64,000 nt of DNA from Sclerotiophoma versabilis. Its lineage: Eukaryota > Ascomycota > Dothideomycetes > Pleosporales > Didymellaceae. The position numbers were made by a program, and so were the translations under genes. Position 1 is the first letter of the stretch. Each line of letters opens with the position of its first letter. The notes beneath the pieces were generated by a model. The model saw nothing but the letters and a program-made list of their open reading frames with translations, had not been told where the DNA came from and ran no database searches. The stretch spans positions 1,426,001 through 1,490,000 of the forward strand of contig JAAROD010000081.1 in the NCBI GenBank assembly GCA_012274445.1. Reading direction: 5' to 3'. Of this stretch, positions 44,229-56,539 are shown piece after piece.

Positions 44229-44659
44229 CTTCCCTTATCGAAGTCTTGTGGTCGTTGTTGTAATGAACTTGGTTCTTGATGTAGAATGTCTTGTGCTCAT
44301 TGTTTGTTGCCTATAGGTTCCAATGCGCATCAGGCTCGCACCAATATTCGATCTGGCCATCAGCCACAGCCTTATGGCTGGCAAGGCGGGGTCGATATGA
44401 TCTGAAATTGTTGCTGGGAAGTAGTGTTCAAGGAAGATTCACACAACACGCCGTTGTAGTTGAGCAAGGTATCATCTAGAAACGAATGTGATCGCTGCGG
44501 TATTAAACGTACTATGAAACTGTGATGTAAGAAGTGCCCTTCTGATGAAGCAGGCACGATATGCGCGACGTCTAGCGCCCTGATTGAACATGTTGAATCG
44601 CCCGCTTGTTCCCAACGCCAATTTAACCAATGCATCTAGCCCTTCTATGCACAATTACC
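44229..44659. other. Intergenic, about 0.4 kb
   Basis: Promoter side of the HET gene and 3' flank of the kinase. Nothing is recognised. Confidence 0.5.
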
Positions 44660-45986
44660 TTATTCGTCTTTGGCCCAGATTTGTTCTCGCTCTGGCATCA
44701 CCTCCCCTAAGCTCTCTCGCTCACCGCTGACCTCTCGTTTCCATGCAAAGTATTCGCCGAGTCTGATTTCAGCATAGTTTGCGTAATCGAAGTCGATCAG
44801 AGAAATCTGTGCCTGGATCAAAGCCCAAATGCCCCAGTAGAAGCCCGGTACTCCTCGAAATCTGTCGACTTGCTCGAACAGCTCCTCAACATCTGCCTCA
44901 GTATGTGTTCGGTTCAGATGTATGCTGGTGCTGCGGAGGTACTCGCGGAGGAAAGAGCGGCGTACGCGGCGCGTAGGCAAGACGCTGTAGTCGCAGTCGA
45001 AACCACCCCACTCGGCAAAATGGTTTGCAATGTCGAAGGCGGCGGGTGCAGGCGTAGAATACTCGTAATCGATAAAGGACACTGATGCTGCCGCCGTCTC
45101 GGGCTCATCAGACCCGTTAGAGGAACTAGAACGACGTGAGTTCGAAGCGGACGATGGTGAAGGCTCGATGATCACGTTGCCGGAGAGGAGATCGCAATGA
45201 GCGAAGACGAAGGGGTTTGAACCACCAACGCCAGGCGTGTCACCCAGCAATTTGGTCAAGGAAGCGAGTTCGGTGGTAAGTTGCTCTCGGCGTGTCGTTT
45301 GCGCGGTGGTGCTTGTTGGGAGCGCATCGATCCATTTTTGCATAGTTGTCCACACGTTTGGAACAGGCTTGCCGGGCGTGAGCTGGGCCATAGCCACCAA
45401 GGAAGCATGCTTGTTGTTGGTAGCAAGTTGAGATGGAGCTGGACACGTGCTGCTGATACTCGATATTGGTAATGTGGCATGCCATTCTCCCAATCTTTGA
45501 GCTACTCCGCGCCATACATCTGGTCGTCGCAGGTCAGCAGGTGAGCACACGCTGCCTGGAACAAATTTGTAAAGGAGACCGTTCTCAAACCGGGCGTAAA
45601 GCGGGGGTGCAAGGCCGTGGCGGGCAAGGAGGCAGTGTGACCGTGTCTCTTCTGTGTGGTTATTAGTCTATGCCTCGAGCTGTGCATCGTGTATGAGACT
45701 TACTCTCGCGGTCTATGAGCACATCAGTGCCCTTGCCGTATGCGCGCAGCAGTATAGCATCATCATCCACCTCTGTTTCCGACAATCCTGGCAGCTTGTT
45801 CACCGCCTTCAGCAGCGTGTTTGTGATGCCATCCGTGAATCGCACAAACTCAACCGTGTCCTTGGTCTCTCTCCAGTCGGGCCGCAGTGTGAGTATGAGG
45901 TGAAGCGCCGAGTTGTGAGAGTTCGAGTTGTCGTAGTACTCCGAAATGTGCGGTAGCGAATCGTATGGTGATTGTGACTTGTTCAT
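44660..45986 (-). CDS. EKI1: Ethanolamine kinase (choline/ethanolamine kinase family)
   Basis: Exons (minus) 45986-45704 and 45651-44660 encode 424 residues; the 52-bp intron has GTAAGT, CTAAT and CACAG. The enzyme phosphorylates ethanolamine with ATP, the first step of the CDP-ethanolamine route to phosphatidylethanolamine in the cytosol. Evidence: FTDGITNTLLKA (phosphate-binding loop), DDDAILLRAYGKGTDVLIDREKET created across the intron, LYARFENGLLYKFVPGSV, the Brenner motif FAHCDLLSGNVII, VSFIDYEYSTPAPAAFDIANHFAEWGGFDCDYS, and the C-terminal FYWGIWALIQAQISLIDFDYANY. A Ser-rich insert of about 25 residues interrupts the kinase between the two catalytic motifs. Choline kinase is the alternative. 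Confidence 0.92.
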
Positions 45987-46848
45987 GGTGCTGTTGCCGT
46001 GGATTGTCAGTGAGAGTTTTCAGACATGGCGGTGTGCAAATTAACAAGACCGTGGGAAATTGGTGGCTCGAAGCATGTGACAATCGAGGTGCTGGAGGAT
46101 CATGATGAGACAACATGATGCCAATTGGAGAACTTACAGCACGGATACGATCGCGGGTGTCTCAAATCAAGCAAAATGCATCGGAGAGAAAGGCAGGAGT
46201 GTAGCGCAGAGGCAGAGAGGAACATCACCGCCCTGTCGCGTGGTCTGCACCTTCTCCCCCTGTTCTAGCCTTCTAGCCACAAGCCCCGCACTCGAGCCAC
46301 AAGAGAAGACCCTGGCCTCCACTCTTTGCGCAGTAGCCACACAGCCTGTTCGTTCCTCTGAAGCTCCTCATCCGCTGTTTTGCACCGTTGTACTCGCCTG
46401 AAGTCTCTCTGTGCGACATCAACTCGACAGGCTTACCTGCTCAGACGTCAGGGTCGGCTTTGCCACTGCTGTGGCTTGTCACGCGCAAGCACACGACCTG
46501 CAAAGCGTCATCACCGTCTCCAGGCTTCAATTATGCACTTCTTCTGCCGATTGGCTCGGTAACATCCTTTGACAGCAAAGCAGCACGTGATGGTGAACAG
46601 ACAGTTGCGCGATGACGGCGTGGCTTTTCTGGTGCACCAAAGACGCTCGCACACATTGGGACCTTGGTAAGTTGGTGTGAGGAGTCAAACTGCCTGACAT
46701 TGAATTCATCCACCCATATGCTACATTACATCAAGACAAGGCATGCTCAAAAGGTCCACCAGAAGAAAGAGTCTAGAAAGAGAGAAATAAGTGGTATAGA
46801 GCGAACAAAATGCTAGAGAAACGAAGACGCAGCCAAATATCAAGTTCA
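45987..46848. other. Intergenic, about 0.9 kb
   Basis: A TAGCGCAGAGG string near 46202 resembles a tRNA A box but has no matching B box. No gene is seen. Confidence 0.5.
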
Positions 46849-48579
46849 TCACGCGCGATGAGCCCAGTCAGCAAGCTGATTTCCAGAGTCCATCGACTCC
46901 TGGTTCTTCTCGTGCTGGCTGGTAGTCGCCATATTAGCACCACTGTGGTGCAGCGAGTGCATTGACAATCCCTCATCAACATCGTCATCCGGGACTTTCA
47001 GCTCGCGTGTGAGCTCAACATAGTCGTAAGCGAACTCGCCGATTTCGACATCATCGATACCCAGAGCCTCCTCTTCTTCTGTCGCACGCAAACGGAGTGC
47101 AGGCACAAACTTGCCAATGAAATCAAGCGCGCCGAGGATTATACAGGTGCCGATGAACGAGTAGGCGCCGCCAGCAAGGGAGTCTGCAAGCTGGTAGCCG
47201 AGTTGCACCCAGTTGTGGTTGAGCCAGCCACCGGGGATAACAGTGTAGCCGTCAAGGTGAGCGATGTAGTCACTGAGAGTTGTTAGTCAAGCATATTGAG
47301 CGAAGAGAAAAACTTACGCAGCAAAGAATGCAGTCAGGATGTTGCCAATGAAACCGCCAACACCGTGGACGGCGAAGATGTCCAGAGCATCATCGCAGCG
47401 AAGGAAGTACTTCAGCTTGGTTGCGTAGTTGCAGGCAACACCACCAACCGCGCCAAAGACGACGGCTGACCAGGCAGGCACGTATCCAGATCCAGGGGTG
47501 ATAGCAACCAAGCCAGCAATGACACCGGAACAGAAACCCACTGTCGACCATTTGCGCTCCAAACGGTAGTCGACAAGACACCACGTGATACCACCAACGC
47601 AGGCAGCAAGGTTTGTGCATACCGCCGCCATGATTGCACGCAAGTTCGCAGCAAGTGCCGAACCGGCATTGAAACCGAACCATCCAACCCACAGGAAGAC
47701 GGTGCCAATAACGATGTGAGTAACGTTGTGGGGGCGGTAGTTCAGCTCCTGGGTACCGTGACCGCTACGCTTGCCCAGCATGTACGAGTAAGCCAGAGCA
47801 GCAGTGCCAGAGGCGATATGCACGGGTGTGCCACCAGCAAAGTCAAGTCCACCTAGTTGGAAAACCCAACCTGATGAGTTCCAGGTCCAGCAGGCGATAG
47901 GATCGTAGATGACAGTTGACCAGATGAACATGTAAATGATGCACGGCAGCATGCGACCACGCTCTGCTACAGCACCGACAGCAAGAGCGACACTGTGAAG
48001 ACGATCAGTATGTACTCAAGTACAAGTCCAGAAAAGGGTAGACGTACGTGATAGCAGCGAACATGCCCTGGTACACGCAAAACATCAGATCCGGGATCCT
48101 CGAACTTCCAACAGATGGAGCACCGAGCACATCCTTCAAACCAAAGTTATCAAGGTTACCAATGAACTTTCCCGCCGTATGCGAGAAAGCCAGAGAGTAA
48201 CCCCAGAAAAACCACTGGAACGAGATGACTGCGGTAGCCATAACACTCAGCCATAGCAGACTGAGAGCAGACTTTCGTCTCGCCAGTCCAGAGTAGAAAA
48301 ATCTGCCACATGATTAGTCTTGCACCTTCTGTCTATTGCAGTGATACGCACCCAACACCCGGAATCATAAGCAGCACCAGCGCCGTGCTCGTAATCATCC
48401 AAGCGATATCGCCCGCCTAATTGTATTAGCCCCGCCTCACTACTCGCATCACACGATCAACTCACATCGTAGAAAACATTGAGGTTGTACAATCTGCTAT
48501 CGCCTCCCGTCGCAATAGTCGCATTGTTAAACGCTTCCAGCGGCGTGGTCGGGTCCGCACCAGAGGTAACAGGGTCCAT
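46849..48579 (-). CDS. Ammonium transporter (AMT/MEP family)
   Basis: Exons (minus) 48579-48466, 48416-48352, 48302-48048, 47992-47318 and 47272-46849 encode 510 residues; four introns of 45-55 bp. It conducts NH4+ or NH3 plus H+ across the plasma membrane. Core features: GDIAWMITSTALVLLMIPGVGFFYSGLARRKS, TM regions through FQWFFWGYSLAFS, the first pore His in TPVHIASGTAALAYS, GWFGFNAGSALAAN, the second pore His in DIFAVHGVGGFIGNILTAFFAA, and the cytoplasmic GIDDVEIGEFAYDYVE tail that gates trimeric AMTs. Two GATA-type sites (AGATAG at 49139-49144; CTATCG at 49038-49043) lie 460-560 bp upstream, consistent with but not proof of AreA-type nitrogen control. Mep2-like versus Mep1/3-like cannot be settled. 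Confidence 0.96.
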
Positions 48580-50695
48580 GATTGCCGATACAGGAATAGT
48601 CGTGACTCTTTCGCCGTGCAACTAAGCGGGGAAACCCAGATGGGCGGGTTGTGGATTGACAACGGGCGTTTGAGGTGGAGAGTGGTATGGGGTATGGGGT
48701 GTATACAATATGTAGAGATTACGGGCGTTGCAGGAAGAAACGGAGTGGGTAGACGATCGACACAAAGGGAATCCGGCAGCGATGTCCAATCGTTGCTGGG
48801 ATATCGGAGGGCGAAAATGGCGCTTGGCGGGCCGTACAGAGAAAAGCAAAGAAGACGAATGATACTCTCCGACACGAGACGAGCACAAGGGCGTCGTGAG
48901 GCGTCGATCAAAGAAACAAATTGAAAACTACCGTGTGAATATATGTGTGTAGCGGGATTGCTGACAATAAAGCGCTCCTACGCACGTTCGAGGGGCGTGA
49001 TAACTATAATACATATAACTATAAACGACTCTCGCTCCTATCGTTCCACTTCCATGCTTATGGCAGCGTCCCGCGAAGCTCGGACGCCGAGTCAAGCATC
49101 GACCCCAGAAGAAGTCGTAAGCCACTCGGCGGGTTGTTAGATAGGTGAAGGAGAGGTGAGCCAATGTGCGTTAGGTACGGGCTGGGTATCACGCAGGGCT
49201 TTGCGCTAAACCAAGTGCGTGGGATGCGACTTCGCTCGCTATAGGCCGACGGAGAGCAGATGTGTTCTAGTACTCAGATACCAGAATTGCGGGAATGAGA
49301 CCTGCTGCGGGCACATGCAGCTCGGACGTGAATGGCAAGCGTATCGAAGCAAACTCCCGTTGACCAATGAGGCGTGCGGATTTCTTATCTTTGCATGCCC
49401 ACTAATTCCACCCACGGGACGTCGGTCAAGGCGGGCTGGCTCTAGGCACGCCTCTTTTGGGACAACAATCGAGACAGTTTCTGTGTGTTTGAAGGACGTA
49501 CTTGAGCCTGGGACACCCTTCCCCGGCATTGTGTGAAGATCAGGAGTTGCCCAGAGGCTTGGACATTCACTATACAACGGCAAGCACCGAGTCCACGAGG
49601 GAAAAGATGGTCGACAAGATGGCCGACGGCTTCGCGGGTGCCTTATCAGTACCTTCGAAAAGTTGCAAAGTCAATATCCGATTCCAACTACCAACCTCCA
49701 AGTCACCCCGCGGACGGACCGCAGCTTCAACGGGTGAGCGGGTGAGCAAGCAGTCGGGCTCATAGGCCCTGCCAGTTTCATGTCTATGTCTTTATCCAGG
49801 ATGCTGCTCCTGCTACAGGAATCGGGCACGGTGCAATGGCCGTTAGAAATATCGAAGCATGTTTACTTTTGGGTTGCCTCCGACATTGTCGAATCTAACG
49901 TGCTGATGGCCTGGGGAGCTACTTCAGGGGCCTGTCGTGTCGGCGATATCTTGCCGTGTCTGCATCCTCAGGTAACCGCACACATGTGGTGTCGTTCGTG
50001 CAATTCGTTTCAGTTCCAGACATTTGTGGTATTGTTCCGTGACACTTCCGTTCCACGAAGCATCCGGGTAGACCGGACTCTGCTGACTGAGCTTTGAAGG
50101 AGCGCGGCCGGTCCTTCGAATCTAGGTGCGACTGATCCTCCTTACTCACGGACCTCTATGCCTAAGTGTTGTCAAAGTCAACGTAAGAAACGAGCACTAA
50201 GATTACATATTCTTGATATGGTATGATATATTAACATGAGTGGATGCTCTACTGAAGCGCCTCATGCATTCTACATACGTTGAAGTCTCAAGCCTTATCT
50301 TATAAGAGGACCATGCTCTTGTAGTGATTGCTTCTATAGCAGTGAAGTTTAAAACCACCACGACCGCCACTTGGCAAAGGTGACGGTCTTCGTTTTGTGG
50401 CCCGATGCTCGATGGTTAGTCGAGGCTCTTCAGCGTTCTCGTCATCAAAACGACGTGTTCTTGCGTGAGTATGACGAAAACAGCTCGGCTCTAGGTGAAC
50501 GCAATAGAACACGTTCTTGTACTGTGTGACCCCTTCGAGTAGCTCGAATGGAGTACCATATTGGCAATGCGCGGTACGCAGGTGAACCTGCTGGGACGCC
50601 TACGCCTAAGCCTTGACCTTTGACGAAAGGAGACGGAATAGCGTGGACAATGGTTTCTGGTCGAGCACATATAACGCGAGTTGTGTTTTGTGCCT
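48580..50695. other. Intergenic, about 2.1 kb
   Basis: The promoter of the ammonium transporter lies at its left end. Several short open frames exist but none shows ATG context, splice logic and motifs together. Confidence 0.5.
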
Positions 50696-51915
50696 TCACG
50701 GATGTAGCGGTGTGCTTGATCCTACAGGTGTGCTTCCACCTGGAGTGGCACTGTCAGTCCCTGCCTTTCTCTTTTTTTTCTTTTTCTTGGGAATGAGAGC
50801 AGGCGAATTGGTTAGAGCGGCACGCAACGATAGATAAGACCCGCAAGTGAGGCATAAGTTGTCCGGCAGGTTAGAGTCACAGAAGACTGCGCACAGTCAG
50901 TGGAGGGGTCGACAGAAAGAAGAAAAGTTGCTTACTGCTCAAGCACACACTGCAGACGTAGCCAATGTCCACCACCTTTCTGTGACAGAAGCAGGCTGCG
51001 CGGAAGTCGACACCACCTGCGCTTGGAATAACCAAGCTTGCGCGTGCTGTTACATCCGGTAGAAAAGCCATCATCAGGTACTGTAGTAGTCCCTCGGGTT
51101 GGTCTGGCTTCATGTATACACCACCTGTTGCATCACTCGCCTGTTGCAACAGAACCGTATCGCCGGCTAGCTTCAAGATGTCGATGGGGATCTTCTTCCG
51201 CTGTGCGGCGAAGATTGAGTTCATGACCGGAATGTATTGATTGGCGAGGTCTCCAGATACTGAGACGACGAGAATGCGAGATGTGAGAGAAACGCGGTCT
51301 ACGTGAGCATTTTCAGCGTCTGCAAGGGCTGCCATGGAGTTCTCGGTGCCAGAGGCGACAGGCGCATGTAGAAGCGTCGACTTGGAGATATATGAAAGTG
51401 CAAGTGACAAGGCGCCGCCAATGAGTGTCGTTGGTGTCGCCGCGAGGTGGCTCTCGTTTGTCTCATCCAACAGCTTCGCAAAGTTCTGCAGGATGGTGCT
51501 CTCCACCACAGAAAATGGTCGGTACTTGTTGGGGCTGTCCTGGTGTGATCTTCCAGCCCCGGCGGCGTTCATATCGACATGACCGTTCGTTTGGCCATTT
51601 TGTTTGGGTTGTGAGGTTGTCTTCGTCGGGTACAGGAAGCTCGTCTTATGTGAGTGCGAGGCTATGACAGCTACTTCGTTCGCATTGCCGGATGCCAGGT
51701 GCGCATTGATGAAAACGAGGATGTTCGCTAGGGCGGCCGAGAGCGACAGCGTCGATGAGAGATGTGCCCAGGCGTGAGGGTTGGTGTCGAGGACGATCGC
51801 AAGCAGAGACGGCGGCGGTGCTATCCATAGTCAGTGGAAGCAGTGCGAAAGGCGTCTAGACCATTTGACCTTCTTCCGTCTTCAAATGACGATCTGAGCC
51901 GTCAATGTTGTTCAT
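50696..51915 (-). CDS. TFB4: TFIIH subunit Tfb4 (p34)
   Basis: Exons (minus) 51915-51870, 51820-50936 and 50886-50696 encode 373 residues. Intron 1 (49 bp) has the unusual donor GTCAAA; intron 2 is 49 bp. Tfb4 is a core TFIIH protein needed for Pol II initiation and nucleotide excision repair; it binds Ssl1. The vWA-like domain runs PSLLAIVLDTNPHAW, LANILVFINAHLASGNANEVAVIASHSHKTSFLYP, ILVVSVSGDLANQYIPVMNSIFAAQRKKIPIDILKL, GGVYMKPDQPEGLLQYLMMAFLPD. The C-terminal zinc domain, [28 protein letters not shown] then NLCLTCGSYL, is completed only after splicing. The tail has a poly-Lys stretch (PKKKKKKRK). The spliced product covers the whole family. Confidence 0.96.
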
Positions 51916-52959
51916 TTTGACCTTCTGAAAATGATCTGCTCAAAGGGCTTGGCGACGACGACTACAGAGTGTCCCGCAGCATGACACCTAGCAGCAGTTT
52001 GCGCAGATGTGGGCGATAGTAGTTCGTAGCTTGGATAGTTGCCGGTGCTTGTCTTGATCATGAACTATCGAAGTCGCGTCCGAGCTGCAGTTTTTGGCCG
52101 TGCGCTCTTACATCTTGCATGACGCGCCTACACGTGGAGACGCATTTCGCGTTGAGGGTATTCAGCGTCACCAACCGGGCAGCCGAACTGAAATATAGCC
52201 CTGTACAAGAGCTCTCCGTTGTCCACGAGGGCTGAGAAGAGACACATCCAATCGCCATCCACGAAGCACCACGACATTACTGCATGAGGGACCCAATCAA
52301 GTAGTGTACAACGACAGCGACCATGTGCCGTATTTTACACCGCACCAAGGACAAGCCCCGGACACAACGCTGGTCGCACAAGCATGCAGACACGCGATCG
52401 GGCAGCAGTACGAAGTTCATGACCACTCTTGATGAGTTTCGGAGGTATCTGGTACTTCATGGTGAACACAACGCTCATCGTCAGGTAGCTTCGAGACCTC
52501 GACGCTCGCAGCGAGAATAAACGAAGCATAGCTATGTGAAATATCCATCAGTCCTCGGGCCCAGATATCCAAAATCCAGCATGTCTGTGAGCATGTGAGC
52601 CGAGTCAGGAGACATGACGGCTCGACTAGAATGTAACCGAGGCAGGAGGATGCTCCTGACTACGCATCTCCTCACAATGGACCCTGAGCAATGTTGATGG
52701 CGTGGTCACCGGAGCATGCCTTACTTCTCCGCACACCGTCTTACTCTGCGTTATAGACGGCCGCAGACTTAAGCAACCTGACGCTACACAGATATCCAAC
52801 CCCTGCAGCATCTCCATAATTTATCAGGAGAGTAAAGCATCCGATTCGTAACATACATTCTTCCACGGAGAACGCACGCCAAGCGTTCTTGCCTCCTAGG
52901 ACAAACCTTTCGATCCATCCTCTACCACTGACGGTATCCAAGCTTACCAAGAGCTCAAC
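51916..52959. other. Divergent intergenic region (TFB4 / monooxygenase)
   Basis: About 1 kb, nothing recognised. Confidence 0.5.
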
Positions 52960-54973
52960 ATGATCTCAGAAACCATTCGCCGTGTAAATGGCTACGAGCA
53001 CGATGCATACACGTATTATCCAGTCGTCATTGTTGGTGCTGGAGCTTCTGGTATTGCAATGGCTTGTCAGCTGAAGCAGCAGCTTGGGTTTGACCAGTTC
53101 CGCATATTCGAAAGACAAGCTGGAATTGGAGGCACATGGTGGATCAACAGATACCCTGGTGTCGCTTGGTAGGTGCCAGATCTACACGACCGTAAACAAC
53201 AGCATCTCTGGCGACAAAGCTAGAGAGATTGCTGCTGGATCTCCATATACAATAAAATCACCAATGTTCGGCCACGGCAAGTCAACGTTGCTAATATCCG
53301 ACAGCGACGTACCAGCAGTCTTTTACTCGTTCTCTTTCGCGCAGAATCCCGAATGGAGTTCATTCCACCCACCCGGCCGCGAGATCGTAAAGTACTACCA
53401 CGAAGTATGCCAAAACTACCGCATCACGGACAAGATCGAGTGCAACACAGACGTCGAGGGCTGCAAATGGTTGGAGGATGAGCAACTGTGGGAGGTCACG
53501 CTACGTCGCATGGTAGCAGGCATGGGAGACCTCTCATCCAAGGACCGCGCAAAGGTTGTGGAAGAGAAGGGCGAACACGCCGTATACTCTGAAACTGAAA
53601 TTGTCAAGGCAAAGATTGTCATCAGCTGCGTAGGTGGCCTCGTGGAACCTAGGGGCTGGCCGGATGAGATTCCTGGTCTTGACAAGTTCAAGGGTAAGGT
53701 CTTTCATTCTGCTCGCTGGGATGAGACGGTCGATCTTCAGGACAAGAATGTAGTCGTCGTTGGTACAGGGTGTAGCTCTGCACAGATTGTGCCGAGGCTG
53801 CCCAAGGCTCCATACAACGCAAAGTCAGTCACTCAGCTTATGCGATCGCCGCCCTGGGTTGTGCCTGCTGTGAGCACGCCCGGTGGTGACGAGTGGTGGG
53901 AGAAGAATAGCCCCAAGATCATGAAAGCTATTCCTGGGCTCAAAGAGCTTCTGCGATTCTCGATCTTCCTCGGTGCTGAAGGAGAGTTCTTGAAGCTCTT
54001 CCCGAACACGCCGTATGCAGAGAAACAGCGCAAGCTCTACGAAGAGAGAATTCTGGCTTGGGTGAAGAAAACGGTACCTGAGAAGTACCATGAAATCTTG
54101 ACACCAGACTATGGAGTTGGTTGCAAGAGGAGAATCTTCGACAAGCGCTGGCTGAAGAGCCTGAACGACGCTAAGATTGAGCTCACAACCATGCCCTTGA
54201 CGCGGCTGACAGAGAGCGGCGTCGTTCTTGGGCCTGGCGCGACATATCCGAAGAATGCGAAGAAAGAGGACTACCCTGAGCGCGAGGTCCCTGCCGATGT
54301 CATTGTGCTTGCCAACGGCTTCGACACGACTCGGTGGCTGCATCCTCTTCGAGTGGTAGGCAAAGGCGACAAAGACTTGGTTGAGCTGATGGAGGAGCGA
54401 GGTGGAGCCCAGGCTTACCAGGGAACAGCAATGGACGGGTTCCCCAACTTCTTCTTGATCTTCGGCCCTAACACGGCAACCGGACACTCCTCGGTCGTCA
54501 TGGCTAGCGAGAACATGGTCAACTACAGTCTCAACTTCATCAAACTCGTACTCAACGGAGAAGCGAGGGTTGTAGACGTCAAGAAGGAAGCTGAGATGGC
54601 GTATACAAACGAGATGCAGGAAGCTCTCAAGGACACAGTCTGGCGAAGCGGCTGCTCGTCTTGGTACTACACCAAGGACGGCTGGAACTCGACTGTCTAC
54701 CCATACACTCAGATCGACTTCTGGCGACGATGTGCATTCCCCAGATACAACGACTGGAACATCGCATACACAAGTAAGGGCGTCTCAAAGATTAGACGGA
54801 CAAGAGCACTGCGGGTACTTGGGGTCGCTTTGGCTGTCGTGGGTGTTTACCGCTGGCGCAAGAGCGGGCTGGGGGTCAAAGATATCAGAGCGGCGCTGCA
54901 GAACGTCTTCCAGGGCATGCTGGCGACGGCTGTGCAGGCTTGGGCATTGCTGAAGAAGCAGGCGCGTGTTTGA
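52960..54973 (+). CDS. Flavin-containing monooxygenase, Baeyer-Villiger type
   Basis: Exons 52960-53168 and 53305-54973 encode 625 residues. The 136-bp intron is the longest in this group; it splits GVAC/DVPAVFYSFSFAQNPEW, and retention would stop at the first codon of the intron. Family evidence: the FAD Rossmann site VVIVGAGASGIAMACQL, GGTWWINRYPGVACDVPA, the BVMO fingerprint FKGKVFHSARWDE, the NADPH Rossmann site VVVVGTGCSSAQIVP, VIVLANGFDTTRW, and NFFLIFGPNTATGHSS. The C-terminus has a hydrophobic segment (VLGVALAVVGVYRW) that could anchor it to a membrane. BVMOs oxidise ketones to esters or lactones with NADPH and O2; the substrate is unknown. No biosynthetic cluster surrounds it. Confidence 0.94.
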
Positions 54974-55504
54974 GGGAATGAGAGAGGGTCGGACATAGAT
55001 CTCCACGTACGGTACTGCCGTGCTTGTTCGAGAGATAGAATCCAGTAGATGATCAATGCCGCTCTACCATCAGAAAATGTCAGACGCTCCCTTCGGCGCA
55101 GGATGTGCTTCGGAAGCAGACACGTCTCTTGCGTGATGCCGAAACTACCAGATCAGCCTGCTCGGACATGATTTGTCGGGGATGGGCGCGGACCGCCTAG
55201 CTCACACCTCCGCATGGGAGGCGACGGGGCCTTCATTCACCAGGTTTCCCCACTCGCCGCATGACCGCAGCAGGCACCTGCAAGACCCTGACTTTGACAC
55301 TACCCAGCGCATACCGAGACATCGCACTCAGCGCACCACCGCAACACCGCAACATCCTCGCACGCCCACCGCAGGCCGCGCCAAAAGCGACGATTGACAG
55401 CAGGCGGTGGATCACTGGACCCACTGCGGAAGCGATAGCCGTGCGTCTCAAGGACGTCATTTGAAAAGGGAATTGCCTAGCATCTGCGCAGCACGACCAC
55501 AATC
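54974..55504. other. Intergenic, about 0.5 kb
   Basis: Promoter region of the Mpv17-like gene; GC-rich in its second half. Nothing is recognised. Confidence 0.5.
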
Positions 55505-56539
55505 ATGCCGGAAGCCACACGCAGACTGCTTTACCAACTGAACAGACGCTGGATCTTCGGGAAGATAGTACGCACCCGCCCTTCTCTCGTCGTCTCGCTC
55601 ACTCGCTGTCGTCTCGCGCACGGCTCTGCGCATTCTTGCTCTCATCGCTCGCCGTCGCCAGCTGCTAACATAGTTTCTCGCAGCCGCTCCTGCACACGAC
55701 CGTCTTCCTCCTCCAGATCATGGCTGTCTCACTCATCGCCCGCAAATACAATGGCTACTATGCCCAGCGCCCCGTCCTCACCACCATGATCACCAACGCG
55801 GTACGTGTCCTCGTCGCACCACACCCGTCACCGCCCGCAGGCCGTGCCCTGCATCGTGCACGAAACCAGACGCCATTCGACAATCACTGACTCCGGCACA
55901 GATCCTTGGTGGTATTGCAGACACAGTAGCCCAGACCCTGACCGCCGTCCGCGAGCGCGCCAACCGCAAAGGCGGCGCCGGCAAGGACGACTTCCTCGCA
56001 ATCGAGATCCACGACCTCGACCGCCGCAACCCGTGGCCCGAACACGACATCATCCCCGACTCGAAGAAGCTGCCGCCTCCCTTCGACTTTGAGCGCACAA
56101 TCCGCTTCATGTCCTACGGCTTCCTCATGTCGCCCATTCAGCACCGCTGGTTCGGCTTCCTCTCCAAGACGTTCCCTATCACAAAGACCGGCAGTGCCTG
56201 GATCCCTGCGCTCAAGCGTGTTGCCTTTGACCAGTTTCTGTTTGCGCCAGCTGGTCTTGCCGCCTTCTTCACATACATGACCATTGCGGAGGGTGGTGGA
56301 AAGCGTGCCGTGCAGCGCAAGTTCCAGGACGTCTACGTTCCTGCGCTGAAGGCCAACTTCCTCATCTGGCCGACTGTGCAGATCATCAACTTCAGGGTCA
56401 TGCCCATCCAGTTCCAGATTGTATGTCCTCCGCTTCCCTTTCTGTGCTTGTTGCTAACAGGTCCCAGCCTTTTGTTTCTACCGTTGGTATTGCCTGGACT
56501 GCCTATCTTTCCTTGACCAACTCCGCTGAGGAAGCCTAA
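55505..56539 (+). CDS. Mpv17/PMP22 family membrane protein
   Basis: Exons 55505-55567, 55684-55800, 55902-56420 and 56468-56539 encode 256 residues; introns of 116, 101 and 47 bp, with a perfect GCTAACATAG...CGCAG acceptor for exon 2. The Mpv17 core reads YYAQRPVLTTMITNAILGGIADTVAQ, FDFERTIRFMSYGFLMSPIQHRWFGFL, ALKRVAFDQFLFAPAGLAAFFTYMTIAEGG and the signature LKANFLIWPTVQIINFRVMPIQFQI, followed by FVSTVGIAWTAYLSLTNS. Members sit in the mitochondrial inner or peroxisomal membrane (yeast Sym1) and likely form channels. A charged insert of about 40 residues (ERANRKGGAGKDDFLAIEIHDLDRRNPWPEHD) after TM2 is longer than in yeast and animal proteins. Confidence 0.93.

Noticed and set aside
46195..46240. 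tRNA-like A box (TAGCGCAGAGG) near the kinase promoter
   Set aside because: No B box, no acceptor or anticodon stem can be built within 150 bp.
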